Source of the DNA: Flavobacteriaceae bacterium PS02336
GTDB taxonomy: Bacteria > Bacteroidota > Bacteroidia > Flavobacteriales > Flavobacteriaceae
Reading direction: 5' to 3'
Length of the DNA stretch: 64,000 nucleotides
Assembly: GCA_029960065.1 (NCBI GenBank)
Contig: JASCOF010000004.1
Coordinates: 372,001 to 436,000 of the forward strand
The notes under the pieces are model-generated. The model ran no database searches. It was not told the origin of the DNA and saw only the letters and a list, made by a program, of their open reading frames with translations. Below are positions 33,301-41,107 of the stretch, piece by piece. Positions within the stretch are counted from its first letter, which is position 1; the number at the start of each line of letters is the position of its first letter. Position numbers and translations under genes: made by a program.

Positions 33301-33800
33301 AAGCACTTACGTTAGAAATCAGCCAAGCTGGTGCTTATAGTTTTTTAAGTTCAGGCGGATTCCTAGATCATATTACAATTTCTAATGAATTATTGGATGA
33401 TTATATTTCAAATTCAACACAGGTATATGATCCTCGTAATGACATTGCGAACTATACGACTACAACTTCAGATCACGGACCAGTTATTGCTCGTTTCCAA
33501 TTGAAACAAGACGTGCTTTCTACGCCAGATTTTGGAAAAAATAAATATTATGTAAAAGCATATCCAAATCCGGCAACAGATGTTTTAAATTTTGATGTGA
33601 AAACAACACAGGGAAGAGATTTAAAAATTAGATTGTATGATTTTAACGGACGTGCCATTGGAAGTCCGGTAAGCGTTAAAAATGAATCTGAAATTAGCAC
33701 AGCAGTCGTTTCTGTTAACAATCTTACTTCAGGAGTTTATTTCTATACTGTCAGCGAAAACAACAAAGTGATTTTTAAAGACAAGGTTATTAAAAACTAA
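30384..33800 (+). CDS. Secreted endonuclease/exonuclease/phosphatase-domain protein with T9SS sorting domain
   Basis: 1138 residues. Signal peptide to about residue 27 (N-L-F-A-Q). The N-terminal part (about 35-230) is a galactose-binding-like beta domain. Two immunoglobulin-like stretches follow near 360-455 and 630-735. About 465-620 is a choice-of-anchor J-type domain (YKQDFNDPNVLTNSGWTQYN, KDWLISPKLRLDN, W-S-F-D-D-F-A-I). About 742-1045 is an endonuclease/exonuclease/phosphatase domain: VVTYNLEFFG, V-V-Q-E-V, L-I-D-L-H-A-R-A-N, LLGDYNDD and S-D-H-G-P-V, supplying the usual Asn, Glu, His and Asp positions. The last 80 residues are a type A T9SS signal (YPNPATDVLNF, L-T-S-G-V-Y-F-Y, ending V-I-K-N). 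It probably degrades extracellular nucleic acid. Confidence 0.9.
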   Translation: MKKLYLSRLSLALLFLIGGFSGNLFAQTMPEAQSLPYKQDFKDLAAAYPIGIQGWNASTPSSATLSTPSSFTTTVLSDKTIAAGGSVTSTGGNTYNFNEKIGFLNAGSFLDQSIALALKTTGNTAIQVQYDVMVIRNPYGTGTGTSAATRINEMALQYRVGETGNFITLPGTFFQNNTVTRTSESVALQSENFKIILPAECDNQPVVQIRWITRQVSGGGARPSFAIDNIDVRESIDHNPPVNVSGYPKANNILVESFDFINKLDEAGKTYFVLLPSGSAAPTVAQVKAGQDSNGTAALQAGSIDIIDPALEYIKTFSGLTLNTSYSVFSVSEDTSNNIQATVNKVDVTTASAAVPVLTTSTASLDLGFSEANYEAKVLSYQVGASDLTQNVVLTSTANFTISKDNSTFASSLTFVAADFASNATPTVYVKFIPNSINSFTGQITHESTGAVTKTVTLTGIGINPYKQDFNDPNVLTNSGWTQYNEAGPVNKWSYTSVARNVNSGAGAVLVNGFSDNGPSKDWLISPKLRLDNFAALPLLSFYSRKWYAGPSLKLMVSTDYDGISSPATATWTEINGSFPTVTGTYTQSQYIKLNAYKTDHTYIAWVYETTAGSNAAEWSFDDFAITNEIGYVDSNPVLDFGVVLPNTVSDSQSFNFKAEGYGDITITAPASYQISADNASFVNSITITAADALAGKTLFAKFAPTVKEFKISGALTVTGTSLNKQVGSLTGSSLPKTDTFDVVTYNLEFFGAPTSAYGPSDKSLQLENVSKVMNKLDADVYVVQEVSSDAQIDALIQKINVNGKTFEKSISNVWSYSWQDPPSDPNFPPQKLVVLYNTQTVTVKKTRVMFDKFYTELRNGTKTLNNYPGASDSNFFSSGRLPYMVTIETNVNGVKNEINLIDLHARANSGTDISRYNMRKYDTQVLKDSLDAHYADSNIILLGDYNDDVKASVIAGQPSSYEAFVTDTNNYKALTLEISQAGAYSFLSSGGFLDHITISNELLDDYISNSTQVYDPRNDIANYTTTTSDHGPVIARFQLKQDVLSTPDFGKNKYYVKAYPNPATDVLNFDVKTTQGRDLKIRLYDFNGRAIGSPVSVKNESEISTAVVSVNNLTSGVYFYTVSENNKVIFKDKVIKN

Positions 33801-33810
33801 AAAAAGCAAA

Positions 33811-33841
33811 AAAAGGCTTCCAAATTCTGGAAGCCTTTTTT
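33811..33841. terminator. Bidirectional terminator between the T9SS protein and mepB
   Basis: AAAAGGCTTCCA-aattc-TGGAAGCCTTTT, perfect stem between convergent genes. Confidence 0.88.
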
Positions 33842-33850
33842 CTTGAAAAT

Positions 33851-34375
33851 CTACGTAAAGAATTTTCTAAATTGATCGAGATCAATTTTATTTGAATTAG
33901 TAAGCTTGGTAAAATAATCTAATTGCCATTTCTGGGTTTTCTGAGCCTGTTTACTTGTAGTTTCATCCCAAGGAGGATAAACTCTAGTTGCTCGGATTCC
34001 TTCTTTGGTTTCGGTTGAAAAAATTCCTTTTTCCAACAGCACTTTTTTCGGAAATATAAAATGACCCCAATTTAAATCTTTTCGAACATTTACGATCACA
34101 AAATCAATCGGATCAGAATAATCAAAAGGAGCTATAATTCCAGTTTGATTTCGTTTCCATAAAGTTACAAACTGACCCGTTTTTGTTGGAGTAATTTTGG
34201 CTTCTCTGTAACATATTTTCTGCCCATTCAATACAAAACGATAAGCGCTGTATTCTTCACTTTCATCTTCTTTTTGAAGCGCTGTCATATTTAAATCTAA
34301 TGGATTAAATACAGTATCTTTTGCTGCTTTTAAATCAGTCGGAATTGAATCGTTTAAAGATGCTTTATAATCCAT
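33851..34375 (-). CDS. mepB: MepB family protein
   Basis: 174 residues, cytoplasmic. MepB family signatures: REAKITPTKTGQFVTLWKRN, P-F-D-Y-S-D-P-I-D-F-V-I-V-N, GHFIFPKKVLLEKGIFS, R-V-Y-P-P-W and QKTQKWQLDYF. The family is named from the Staphylococcus mepRAB operon; its biochemical role is not established. There is no MATE pump or MarR gene beside it here. It lies 43 bases after the barrel protein gene of the ECF operon on the same strand and could be read through from it. Confidence 0.85.
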   Translation of the reverse strand: MDYKASLNDSIPTDLKAAKDTVFNPLDLNMTALQKEDESEEYSAYRFVLNGQKICYREAKITPTKTGQFVTLWKRNQTGIIAPFDYSDPIDFVIVNVRKDLNWGHFIFPKKVLLEKGIFSTETKEGIRATRVYPPWDETTSKQAQKTQKWQLDYFTKLTNSNKIDLDQFRKFFT

Positions 34376-34418
34376 AAAATAAGTATTAAATTTTATCTGA
34401 AATTACGCCAAAATAAAT

Positions 34419-36077
34419 TTAGAACGAAACATTCAAACCAAAATTCAATCCCCATTGAAACTGGTTGAAAGACTGGCTGTTGAGCGGATTGATATAGTAA
34501 TTCATAGCAGGTTCTACAAATACATTGGTTTTTTTGTAAACACGATATTGAACCGTACTGCTTAAAGTAGAACCATAAACATAATCATTTGCGCTTACAT
34601 TTTGTCCAATCGAATTTCCGTCCAAAGCCACATTATTCGAAATCAATTTCCCAACAAACCCTCCAGTATTCAAATTAATACTGGCTTTATTTTTATTAAA
34701 AACAGAATACGAAACCTCAAGAGGCATTTCGATATATCTTAGATTTTGATCTAATTTTCCTGTTTGTATACTGTTATCATTTTTTAGAGCTTCTTTTGTA
34801 CTGTTCGAAACAAAAAGATAATCTGGATTATTGCTTACTACCGCAGAAGAAGCAGTATTTGACAGACTAACACCAGGAATAAACAGCGCATTGTTTTTTG
34901 CACTTACATAAGAAACATTTGCAACACTCTGTCCCAATTCATTAATTTTTAAACCAGAACCTACGGCCCATTTTTTATTAATGCTGTATTTGGTTCTAAC
35001 GCCATAAGAATTAGATTGTTTAGAGTCAACTGCATTTCCAAAAGTCTTTTCGTTTTTAGTATTTTCAGAACTTGCGACACCTGCAAAAACGGCTACCGCC
35101 CATCTTTCGTTTTTATTGATCAGCTTGTCTTTTTTCTCTTTTTCTTCTTTTTTAGCTTCGGCAGTTAAAATTCCTTTTTCCAGATTTTGAAGTTCTGCAA
35201 GCTGTGCAGAATCAATTTTGGTTAAAGTATTATTGTTAATTTTCGAATTTTCCTTTGCATTGGTATTACTCTTATATGCTAATTCTGTTGAAGTATTTTC
35301 ATTAGACGCTTTAACCGAATTTTGTTTAAATACTGAATTGTTTGATGCAGCACTTTGTTTCGAAAAAGCTAAATTAGTATTGTTTTTGGAACCCGATAAA
35401 TCTTCAAAAATCGAATTAGAAAGCTGTTTTTTAGCATTAGAATTAAATTTACTTTCTTTTCCAAAAGCAATTCTTTCTTCAGAAATACCTTTTTTAGCAG
35501 TTTGTTTTGTATGCTCTAAAATAGATTTTTTTGAAGATCCTTTTGTAGACTTGTCTTCTGATTTATTGTAATTCTGAATTGCAAGAGATTGATTAGGAGT
35601 ATTTGCATTACTTGGCATTTGCATGTTAGATTCAGAATCCTTTTTATTGGTTTTATTTTTTGAATTTGAATGCGCCACAGCTGTTTCCTGCTCCTGAATT
35701 CCTCTAGAGTCAGAATTGTTAAATTGTTTTTCTGATGGTAAAATATTCTTTACTGAATCTTTTGTTGCAGATGTATTTTTGTTTTGTTCTGTATTTCTAT
35801 TTTTAGAAGCATCGTTCGCATTTTCGTCAAGAACGATTTTATTAGTATCAAATCCGTTACGGTCAAAGTTTTTATTTTCTGGAGAAGTAAAATGTAAAAT
35901 TGAAGGCAGAAGCAATCCTAACAATAAGCATGCAGCAGCCGACCACCAAAGAATAGCTCTCTTCTTCTTTTTAGGTTTGTCTAATTTTTCTTCAATTTGC
36001 GCCCACAGTTCTGGAGGCGGAACACTCGAAAAGTCTTCCATTGATGAAAAAATATCTTCTATTTTATGCTTCTTCAT
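34419..36077 (-). CDS. Inner-membrane-anchored protein with a long disordered linker and C-terminal outer-membrane-type barrel; ECF sigma partner
   Basis: 552 residues. Residues 1-40 are cytoplasmic with an acidic/aromatic start (MKKHKIEDIFSSMEDFSSVP) and a K-P-K-K-K-K-R stop-transfer. One membrane helix spans about 42-63. Residues 65-320 are Asn/Lys/Ser-rich with almost no hydrophobic residues. From about 325 a beta-barrel-like domain begins (WAVAVFAGVASSENT, YGVRTKYSINKKWAVGSGLKINELGQS, LNTGGFVGKLIS) and ends in the F-G-L-N-V-S-F typical of OM proteins. It overlaps the sigma gene by 4 bases (ATGA). It may be a membrane-spanning anti-sigma-like regulator that senses the outer membrane; that is inference. 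Confidence 0.75.
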   Translation of the reverse strand: MKKHKIEDIFSSMEDFSSVPPPELWAQIEEKLDKPKKKKRAILWWSAAACLLLGLLLPSILHFTSPENKNFDRNGFDTNKIVLDENANDASKNRNTEQNKNTSATKDSVKNILPSEKQFNNSDSRGIQEQETAVAHSNSKNKTNKKDSESNMQMPSNANTPNQSLAIQNYNKSEDKSTKGSSKKSILEHTKQTAKKGISEERIAFGKESKFNSNAKKQLSNSIFEDLSGSKNNTNLAFSKQSAASNNSVFKQNSVKASNENTSTELAYKSNTNAKENSKINNNTLTKIDSAQLAELQNLEKGILTAEAKKEEKEKKDKLINKNERWAVAVFAGVASSENTKNEKTFGNAVDSKQSNSYGVRTKYSINKKWAVGSGLKINELGQSVANVSYVSAKNNALFIPGVSLSNTASSAVVSNNPDYLFVSNSTKEALKNDNSIQTGKLDQNLRYIEMPLEVSYSVFNKNKASINLNTGGFVGKLISNNVALDGNSIGQNVSANDYVYGSTLSSTVQYRVYKKTNVFVEPAMNYYINPLNSQSFNQFQWGLNFGLNVSF

Positions 36078-36637
36078 GCTGTCTTAAAATTTTTTATGCT
36101 CAAAATTCGCTTCTGTAAAATATGTTTGGCGCGATTTAAATTTGATTTTGATGTTCCTTCGGAGATTTTTAATAGTTCGGCAATTTCTTTGTGCTTCATT
36201 TTTTCAAAAACATATAAATTAAAAACCGTTCTATATTGATCTGGTAAATCCCGAATATATTCTAAAAGTTTTTCCTGTTCCATCGGAATCACTTCTAATT
36301 CCTCTTCTTCAATAAAATCTGTATCAGGATCAAAAACATCTAAAAAGAAACTCTCTTTTTTCTTTTTGTTCAAAGTTTCGATGAGTTTATTGATGAATAT
36401 CCGCTTGAGCCATCCTTCAAAACTCCCTTCAAATTTATATTGGCTTATTTTCTGAAATACGATTACAAAAGCCTCTTGAAAAACATCTTTGGCATCATCT
36501 TCATTTTTCATATACTTTAAACAGATACCATACAAAACAGGAGAGAACAACTGATAAATTTTCAGTTGTCCCTCTCTGTCATTTTTCATGCACAGTTTAA
36601 TGTATTTTTCTAACTCGTCTTTCAAGAAATGGTTCAA
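36074..36637 (-). CDS. ECF-type RNA polymerase sigma factor
   Basis: 187 residues from a TTG at 36637; the first in-frame ATG (36589) would remove the helix KYIKLCMKNDRE that other family members keep, so the TTG (or another TTG four codons on) is preferred. Region 2: GICLKYMKNEDDAKDVFQEA and FEGSFEGWLKRIFINKLI. Region 4: LPDQYRTVFNLYVFEKMKHK and EIAELLKISEGTSKSNLNRAK. An acidic insert (DPDTDFIEEEELEVIP) lies between the regions. It lies after two small secreted-protein genes and overlaps its membrane partner gene. Confidence 0.85.
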   Translation of the reverse strand: MNHFLKDELEKYIKLCMKNDREGQLKIYQLFSPVLYGICLKYMKNEDDAKDVFQEAFVIVFQKISQYKFEGSFEGWLKRIFINKLIETLNKKKKESFFLDVFDPDTDFIEEEELEVIPMEQEKLLEYIRDLPDQYRTVFNLYVFEKMKHKEIAELLKISEGTSKSNLNRAKHILQKRILSIKNFKTA

Positions 36638-36676
36638 ATTTGATTTTGCAAAAATAGTTCTAAATAGCTTACAAAA

Positions 36677-37075
36677 CTATCTTTTAAATATGGTTTTAGA
36701 GCCATCTTGATTGTTACTTACAATCGTTAGGTTTTGATTATCAAGTTTTTCGATCACGTATGTCTTACCTTCAAAGGTTACTAAGTCATGTTCTGTGTTA
36801 TCAGAATATCCTAGTCCTTTTTCTACCTGATAAGCGCTGTTTCTAATTTCTATGTTGTTTTTATAAGTAATCACTCTTCCGGTAGAAGTAAAGATCACTT
36901 TCTTAGTAAAACCTATAGTTTTTGGTGTAGCGAGATAAGGATTGTTAGATCCGCCCACAGATTTTTCCCAAGTCCATGTATTTACAATAGAGCCTGAATA
37001 TACTTTAGAAGCATCTGCTGAGTAAAAACTGGCAAAAAGAAAAAAGGCCGTAAAAGATACAAAAAGGTGTTTCAT
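36677..37075 (-). CDS. Small secreted protein, unknown
   Basis: 132 residues with a Sec signal (MKHLFVSFTAFFLFASFYSA, cleavage near D-A-S). The mature part is beta-rich: WTWEKSVGGSNNPYLATP, KVIFTSTGRVITYKNN, LVTFEGKTYVIEKLDNQNLT and a C-terminal S-K-T-I-F-K-R. The pattern resembles lipocalin-like or META-like small beta proteins, but no family is certain. Seven bases after the PrcB-like gene and 39 before the sigma gene, so probably in the same operon. Confidence 0.6.
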   Translation of the reverse strand: MKHLFVSFTAFFLFASFYSADASKVYSGSIVNTWTWEKSVGGSNNPYLATPKTIGFTKKVIFTSTGRVITYKNNIEIRNSAYQVEKGLGYSDNTEHDLVTFEGKTYVIEKLDNQNLTIVSNNQDGSKTIFKR

Positions 37076-37082
37076 AATCGAA

Positions 37083-37961
37083 TTATTTTAAGCTTGTAAT
37101 TTTGTCTTGAATAACTTTCTTAAAGGCTTTTATTGCAGCACTTTGATCTGCAGTATCGTTGTTGTCAATGTAAACTTTAGTAGTAGAAGCTCCTTGACGT
37201 AATTCAAAATAAACCCCGCCTTGATCTGCGCTATCTGGTGTGCCGTAAGTTTTAGTTTGTCCTTTTAAAGCTAAAATTTCATTAGGCACATCTTTTAAAA
37301 GCAGACTGTATTCTCCTCTTTTAATTGTTGGTGTGTATTGGTATTGTCCAAATTCATATTGTCCGCCAGCAACGTTTAAGAATTTTAAAGTGTTGTAATC
37401 ATTGATTTGGTAGAATTTCTGACAATCTGAACCTGTGCACTGATTGCGGAAACTTCCGATAATTATGTTGTCTGGATTTTCAATCGTTTTGTTGAATAGA
37501 AAACCTTTGCTTGTTTTAGGAATTAAGATAAAATCAGTTGGATTAGTTGGAGTCTGGCTTACAGTTTCACCAGCTGCTGGAGTTTTCTCGTAATAATTAA
37601 CTACGATCTGACAGCCATTTTGTACAATAGAAGTGATTTTAATAGCGTAACCGGTAGTAGATTTAGTACCTGCAAAAATTCCAACTAAATATTGTTTTGT
37701 AAAATCGATATTAGGATCACTAGGAACTGGGCAGCTGCTAGCAGTTTTTGTGAATAATTCATTCATTTTTTCCTGACTTGCAATTACAGCTACCGCTGGA
37801 CTTGGTGGTGGCGTTTTGATCGTATAATTACACAAAAATGGAAATCCAGTAAATTCTACATTTGTATTAGGGCCGCATTCTACACTTGTATTCGTTCCAT
37901 TATCAAGAGAGCAGGCACTAATTCCAAAAGCTATAAATAAGCTCAACATTAATTTTTTCAT
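37083..37961 (-). CDS. Lipoprotein with PrcB-type C-terminal domain
   Basis: 292 residues. Lipobox I-S-A-C then S-L-D-N-G. Residues about 95-170 match the PrcB C-terminal domain (YLVGIFAGTKSTTGYAIKIT, the family phrase G-x-x-x-T-G-G/T-Y-x-I-x-I, then VVNYYEKTPAAGE). The Treponema PrcB protein is part of a protease complex, but no PrtP-like protease is adjacent here. The C-terminal part (190-292) contains YGTPDSADQGGVYFELRQG and may be a second domain. First gene of the second ECF cluster on the minus strand. Confidence 0.7.
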   Translation of the reverse strand: MKKLMLSLFIAFGISACSLDNGTNTSVECGPNTNVEFTGFPFLCNYTIKTPPPSPAVAVIASQEKMNELFTKTASSCPVPSDPNIDFTKQYLVGIFAGTKSTTGYAIKITSIVQNGCQIVVNYYEKTPAAGETVSQTPTNPTDFILIPKTSKGFLFNKTIENPDNIIIGSFRNQCTGSDCQKFYQINDYNTLKFLNVAGGQYEFGQYQYTPTIKRGEYSLLLKDVPNEILALKGQTKTYGTPDSADQGGVYFELRQGASTTKVYIDNNDTADQSAAIKAFKKVIQDKITSLK

Positions 37962-38159
37962 AATTTATTTTAATAGGTTTATATCTTGTAGATAGCGCTT
38001 TTAAAAAAAGGTTGCGTTATGTGCGGCAATTTTTTTTATTTTTTTTATTTTGAGTAAAATGTTGGTTTAGTTTGGATTGATTATGAATTCGTGAAATTTC
38101 TTTTTTTAAAACTAAGTACTACGTATTATTGCGTACTTTTACGTAAAATAAACTTAGTT

Positions 38160-39545
38160 ATGTTTGATTATCTACCATTTTTATTGGGTTTTGTCGTTGC
38201 TCTTCTTTTAGGTATTTATCTAGGTATGTACTTTGGGAAACTGTTGTATTTGGCTAAATTTCAGTATCAAAAAGTGAGTTTGGAAGAAAAGCTAAATTCA
38301 AGTATTGATCAGCTTCAATTACAAAAGGAACAGTTTGAAGATGAAAAAAATAATTTTCAGAAACAATTGCAATCGCATATTTCAGAAAAAGAAAATATTC
38401 GGACAGAGAAAGACAGTTTAGCGATTCAGCTTTCTAAAAAAGAAGTTGATTTTGAGAATTTATGGGAGCGTCATAAAGAACAAAAAAGTGAAATCAACGA
38501 ACTTCAAGAAAAATTCACCAAAGAGTTTGAAAATTTAGCCAATAAAATTCTGGAAGAAAAATCGGCAAAGTTTACGGAACAAAATAGCGAGAATATGAAA
38601 AATATTCTCTTGCCGCTTCAGGATAAAATTCACATTTTCGAACAAAAAGTAGATCAGACCCACAAAGAAAGTATCGATTACCACGCGGCACTCCGCCAGC
38701 AGATTTTAGGATTAAGCGAAATGAATGCCCAGATGAGCAAAGAAACCTTAAACTTAACTAAAGCCTTAAAAGGAGATAGTAAAATGCAGGGAAACTGGGG
38801 CGAATTGGTTTTGGAACGAGTTCTGGAGAAATCAGGCTTAGAGAAAGGAAGAGAATACGAAGTACAGCAAAGTTTTATGAATAGCGAAGGAAATCGAGTT
38901 CTTCCAGATGTTGTCATTAATCTTCCGGATGGAAAGAAAATGATTGTCGATTCTAAAGTTTCGCTTGCAGCTTATGAGAGATGGATTAACGAAGAATCGG
39001 AACTTTTGAAAATCGAATTTTTAAGAGAACATGTAAACGCTATCAAAAGACATGTTGAACAGCTTGGCAATAAAAATTACCATGATTTGTATCAAATGGA
39101 AAGTCCAGATTTTGTGCTGCTGTTTATTCCAATGGAACCCGCTTTTGCAATTGCTTTAAACGAAGATCCAGCTTTATATACAAAAGCTTTCGATAGAAAT
39201 ATTGTTATTGTAACGCCAAGTACGCTTTTGGCAACTTTAAGGACAATCGATAGTATGTGGACTAACCAAAAACAGCAGGAAAATGCTTTTGAAATCGCAA
39301 GACAAGCTGGAGCATTATACGATAAATTTGAAGGATTTGTCTCTGATTTAGTCCGTATTGGAAATAAAATTAAAGACACCAAAACAGAATATGAAAGTGC
39401 GATGAATAAATTGGTCGAAGGGAAAGGAAACCTGATTACAAGTGTGGAAAAACTCAAAAAAATGGGTGCTAAAGCAAAGAAATCCCTCCCAGAGAATATT
39501 ATTTCAAGAGCTTTAAATTCTGATGAAAATGAATTATTGAATTAG
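38160..39545 (+). CDS. rmuC: DNA recombination protein RmuC
   Basis: 461 residues from the ATG at 38160; the longer reading from 38091 has 23 unlikely residues before the membrane helix. N-terminal membrane anchor (about 3-27, LPFLLGFVVALLLGIYLGMYFG), a long coiled coil (about 38-170, heptads rich in K/E/Q/L), then the RmuC nuclease-like domain: K-M-Q-G-N-W-G-E, EVQQSFMNSEGNRVLPDVVINLPDG, VDSKVSL, and VIVTPSTLLATLRTI. The V-D-S-K lysine/aspartate pair recalls PD-(D/E)xK nucleases. It limits inversions at repeats in E. coli. Confidence 0.92.
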   Translation: MFDYLPFLLGFVVALLLGIYLGMYFGKLLYLAKFQYQKVSLEEKLNSSIDQLQLQKEQFEDEKNNFQKQLQSHISEKENIRTEKDSLAIQLSKKEVDFENLWERHKEQKSEINELQEKFTKEFENLANKILEEKSAKFTEQNSENMKNILLPLQDKIHIFEQKVDQTHKESIDYHAALRQQILGLSEMNAQMSKETLNLTKALKGDSKMQGNWGELVLERVLEKSGLEKGREYEVQQSFMNSEGNRVLPDVVINLPDGKKMIVDSKVSLAAYERWINEESELLKIEFLREHVNAIKRHVEQLGNKNYHDLYQMESPDFVLLFIPMEPAFAIALNEDPALYTKAFDRNIVIVTPSTLLATLRTIDSMWTNQKQQENAFEIARQAGALYDKFEGFVSDLVRIGNKIKDTKTEYESAMNKLVEGKGNLITSVEKLKKMGAKAKKSLPENIISRALNSDENELLN

Positions 39546-39793
39546 GAAAGAGAGATAAAAAAAGAGAAAAGACAAAAGAAGAAAGACGACATATATAAAG
39601 AGAGAAATATAAAAGAGAATAGAAACGGCTTTTAAAATTAAAAAATGACTTTTCATATATATTAATAAATCCTTACAGCTATTAAGACTATGTGAGAAAC
39701 TAGTTTCTTTCTTTTACTCTATTCAAGAAAAAATGAAAATTATGTTTCTATTCGTTAAAAAAAATAACCAAAAACATTCCAAAAACAAAAAGC

Positions 39794-40342
39794 ATGACTA
39801 CAGATTTTAAACCAGTTTCTTCATCAAAAGTTAGTATATCAGAACTAATGCTTCCGTCGCATACCAATTTTAGCGGTAAAATTCATGGAGGATATATTCT
39901 GCAGCTGTTAGATCAGATTGCATTTGCTTCTGCGTCAAAATTCAGCGGTAATTATTGTGTAACAGCATCTGTTGATACGGTAAACTTTTTAAAGCCAATT
40001 GAAGTTGGTGAATTAGTAACCATGAAAGCTTCTGTAAATTATGTGGGAAGAAGTTCGATGATTATTGGAATCCGCGTTGAAGCAGAAAATATTCAGACAG
40101 GAGCAATCAAACATTGTAATTCTTCTTATTTTACAATGGTTGCCAAAGATAAAGAAGGAAAAAGTGTTCAGGTTCCAGGTCTTATTTTATCCAATCTGGA
40201 AGAAGTTCGCCGTTTTAGAAAAGCCATTAAACATATTGAAGTTCGTAAAGAAGTAGAAGAACATGAAAAACTGGCCAATATAAATTCGATTGAAGATTTA
40301 GCTAGTTTAGAAAAATACAATGTCCTTCTAGAAATCAGCTAA
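39794..40342 (+). CDS. Acyl-CoA thioesterase (hotdog fold, YciA/BFIT type)
   Basis: 182 residues. Hotdog core: M-L-P-S-H-T-N-F-S-G-K-I-H-G-G-Y-I-L-Q-L-L-D (the H-x-N and H-G-G active-site region with the downstream Asp), then VTASVDTVNFLKPIEVGEL and A-S-V-N-Y-V-G-R-S-S-M. It hydrolyses acyl-CoA to free acid and CoA. The C-terminal 45 residues are charged helix. The 248-base gap before it is purine-rich with no other clear feature. Confidence 0.88.
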   Translation: MTTDFKPVSSSKVSISELMLPSHTNFSGKIHGGYILQLLDQIAFASASKFSGNYCVTASVDTVNFLKPIEVGELVTMKASVNYVGRSSMIIGIRVEAENIQTGAIKHCNSSYFTMVAKDKEGKSVQVPGLILSNLEEVRRFRKAIKHIEVRKEVEEHEKLANINSIEDLASLEKYNVLLEIS

Positions 40343-40383
40343 AATTTCTTATATTTATTTCAAACAGATTAAATAAACAAATC

Positions 40384-40779
40384 ATGATAAAGTTCGGATA
40401 CACGATATTATATGTAGAAAACGTAGAAGAAACAATTGCGTTTTACGAGAATGCATTTGGGTTTACCAGAAAATTTGTTTCACCAGATAATGATTATGGT
40501 GAATTGATTACTGGAGAAACAACACTTTCATTTGCTTCAAAAAAATTAGCTTCCCATAATCTAAAAGAAGGCTTTATAGAAAGCAGTTTAGAAGATAAAC
40601 CTTTTGCAATAGAGATCGGATTTATTACAGACAATGTTCCTGAGACATTGCAAAAAGCGACTTCGTTTGGCGCAGTAATAGTTTCTGAACCGGTTGAAAA
40701 ACCTTGGGGACAAATTGTAGCTTATGTTAGAGACCTTAATGGCTTTTTGATTGAGATTTGCACAGAGGTAAAATCTTAA
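40384..40779 (+). CDS. VOC-family (glyoxalase/bleomycin-resistance fold) protein
   Basis: 131 residues forming two beta-alpha-beta-beta-beta units: FGYTILYVENVEETIAFYEN with AFGF, and FAIEIGFITDNVPETLQKA with D-L-N-G-F-L-I-E-I-C. Candidate metal ligands are the Glu and His positions of each unit, ending in the conserved Glu of L-I-E-I. The substrate is unknown; members include glyoxalase I and antibiotic-binding proteins. It follows the thioesterase by 41 bases and may be co-transcribed with it. Confidence 0.82.
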   Translation: MIKFGYTILYVENVEETIAFYENAFGFTRKFVSPDNDYGELITGETTLSFASKKLASHNLKEGFIESSLEDKPFAIEIGFITDNVPETLQKATSFGAVIVSEPVEKPWGQIVAYVRDLNGFLIEICTEVKS

Positions 40780-40800
40780 ATTAGGAAAAATACAACTTCA

Positions 40801-40851
40801 AGAATTTGGGTTTCGATTTAAAGATATATCGAAACTCAAATTCTTTTTTTA
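40801..40851 (+). terminator. Strong terminator after the VOC gene
   Basis: 17-base arms AGAATTTGGGTTTCGAT / ATCGAAACTCAAATTCT with one G-T pair, followed by TTTTTT. The remaining 250 bases up to the YceI gene are AT-rich; nothing else is evident. Confidence 0.9.
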
Positions 40852-41107
40852 TTTACTAATAATTAAGGAAATCAAAGAATTAAAAATAGATTTTGATCTC
40901 CTAAATTAGGCCAAAAATTCACAAATATTTAGGAAAAAACGAAAACTGCGTTCAGGAAAAAATCGTAACTTTAAGTATAACATTTAACGAACTGATTATT
41001 CACGGAATACTGCCGTTCGATTTTTCCAGATTATTCGGAATCTAATTTTTTTACCTTCTGTTAACCAAGACAAATTGAATGACATAATTGTTTAAATGCA
41101 GACGATT

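Noticed and set aside
38091..38159. 23-residue extension of RmuC
   Set aside because: It crosses promoter-like DNA and lacks family similarity; the ATG at 38160 begins right before the membrane anchor.
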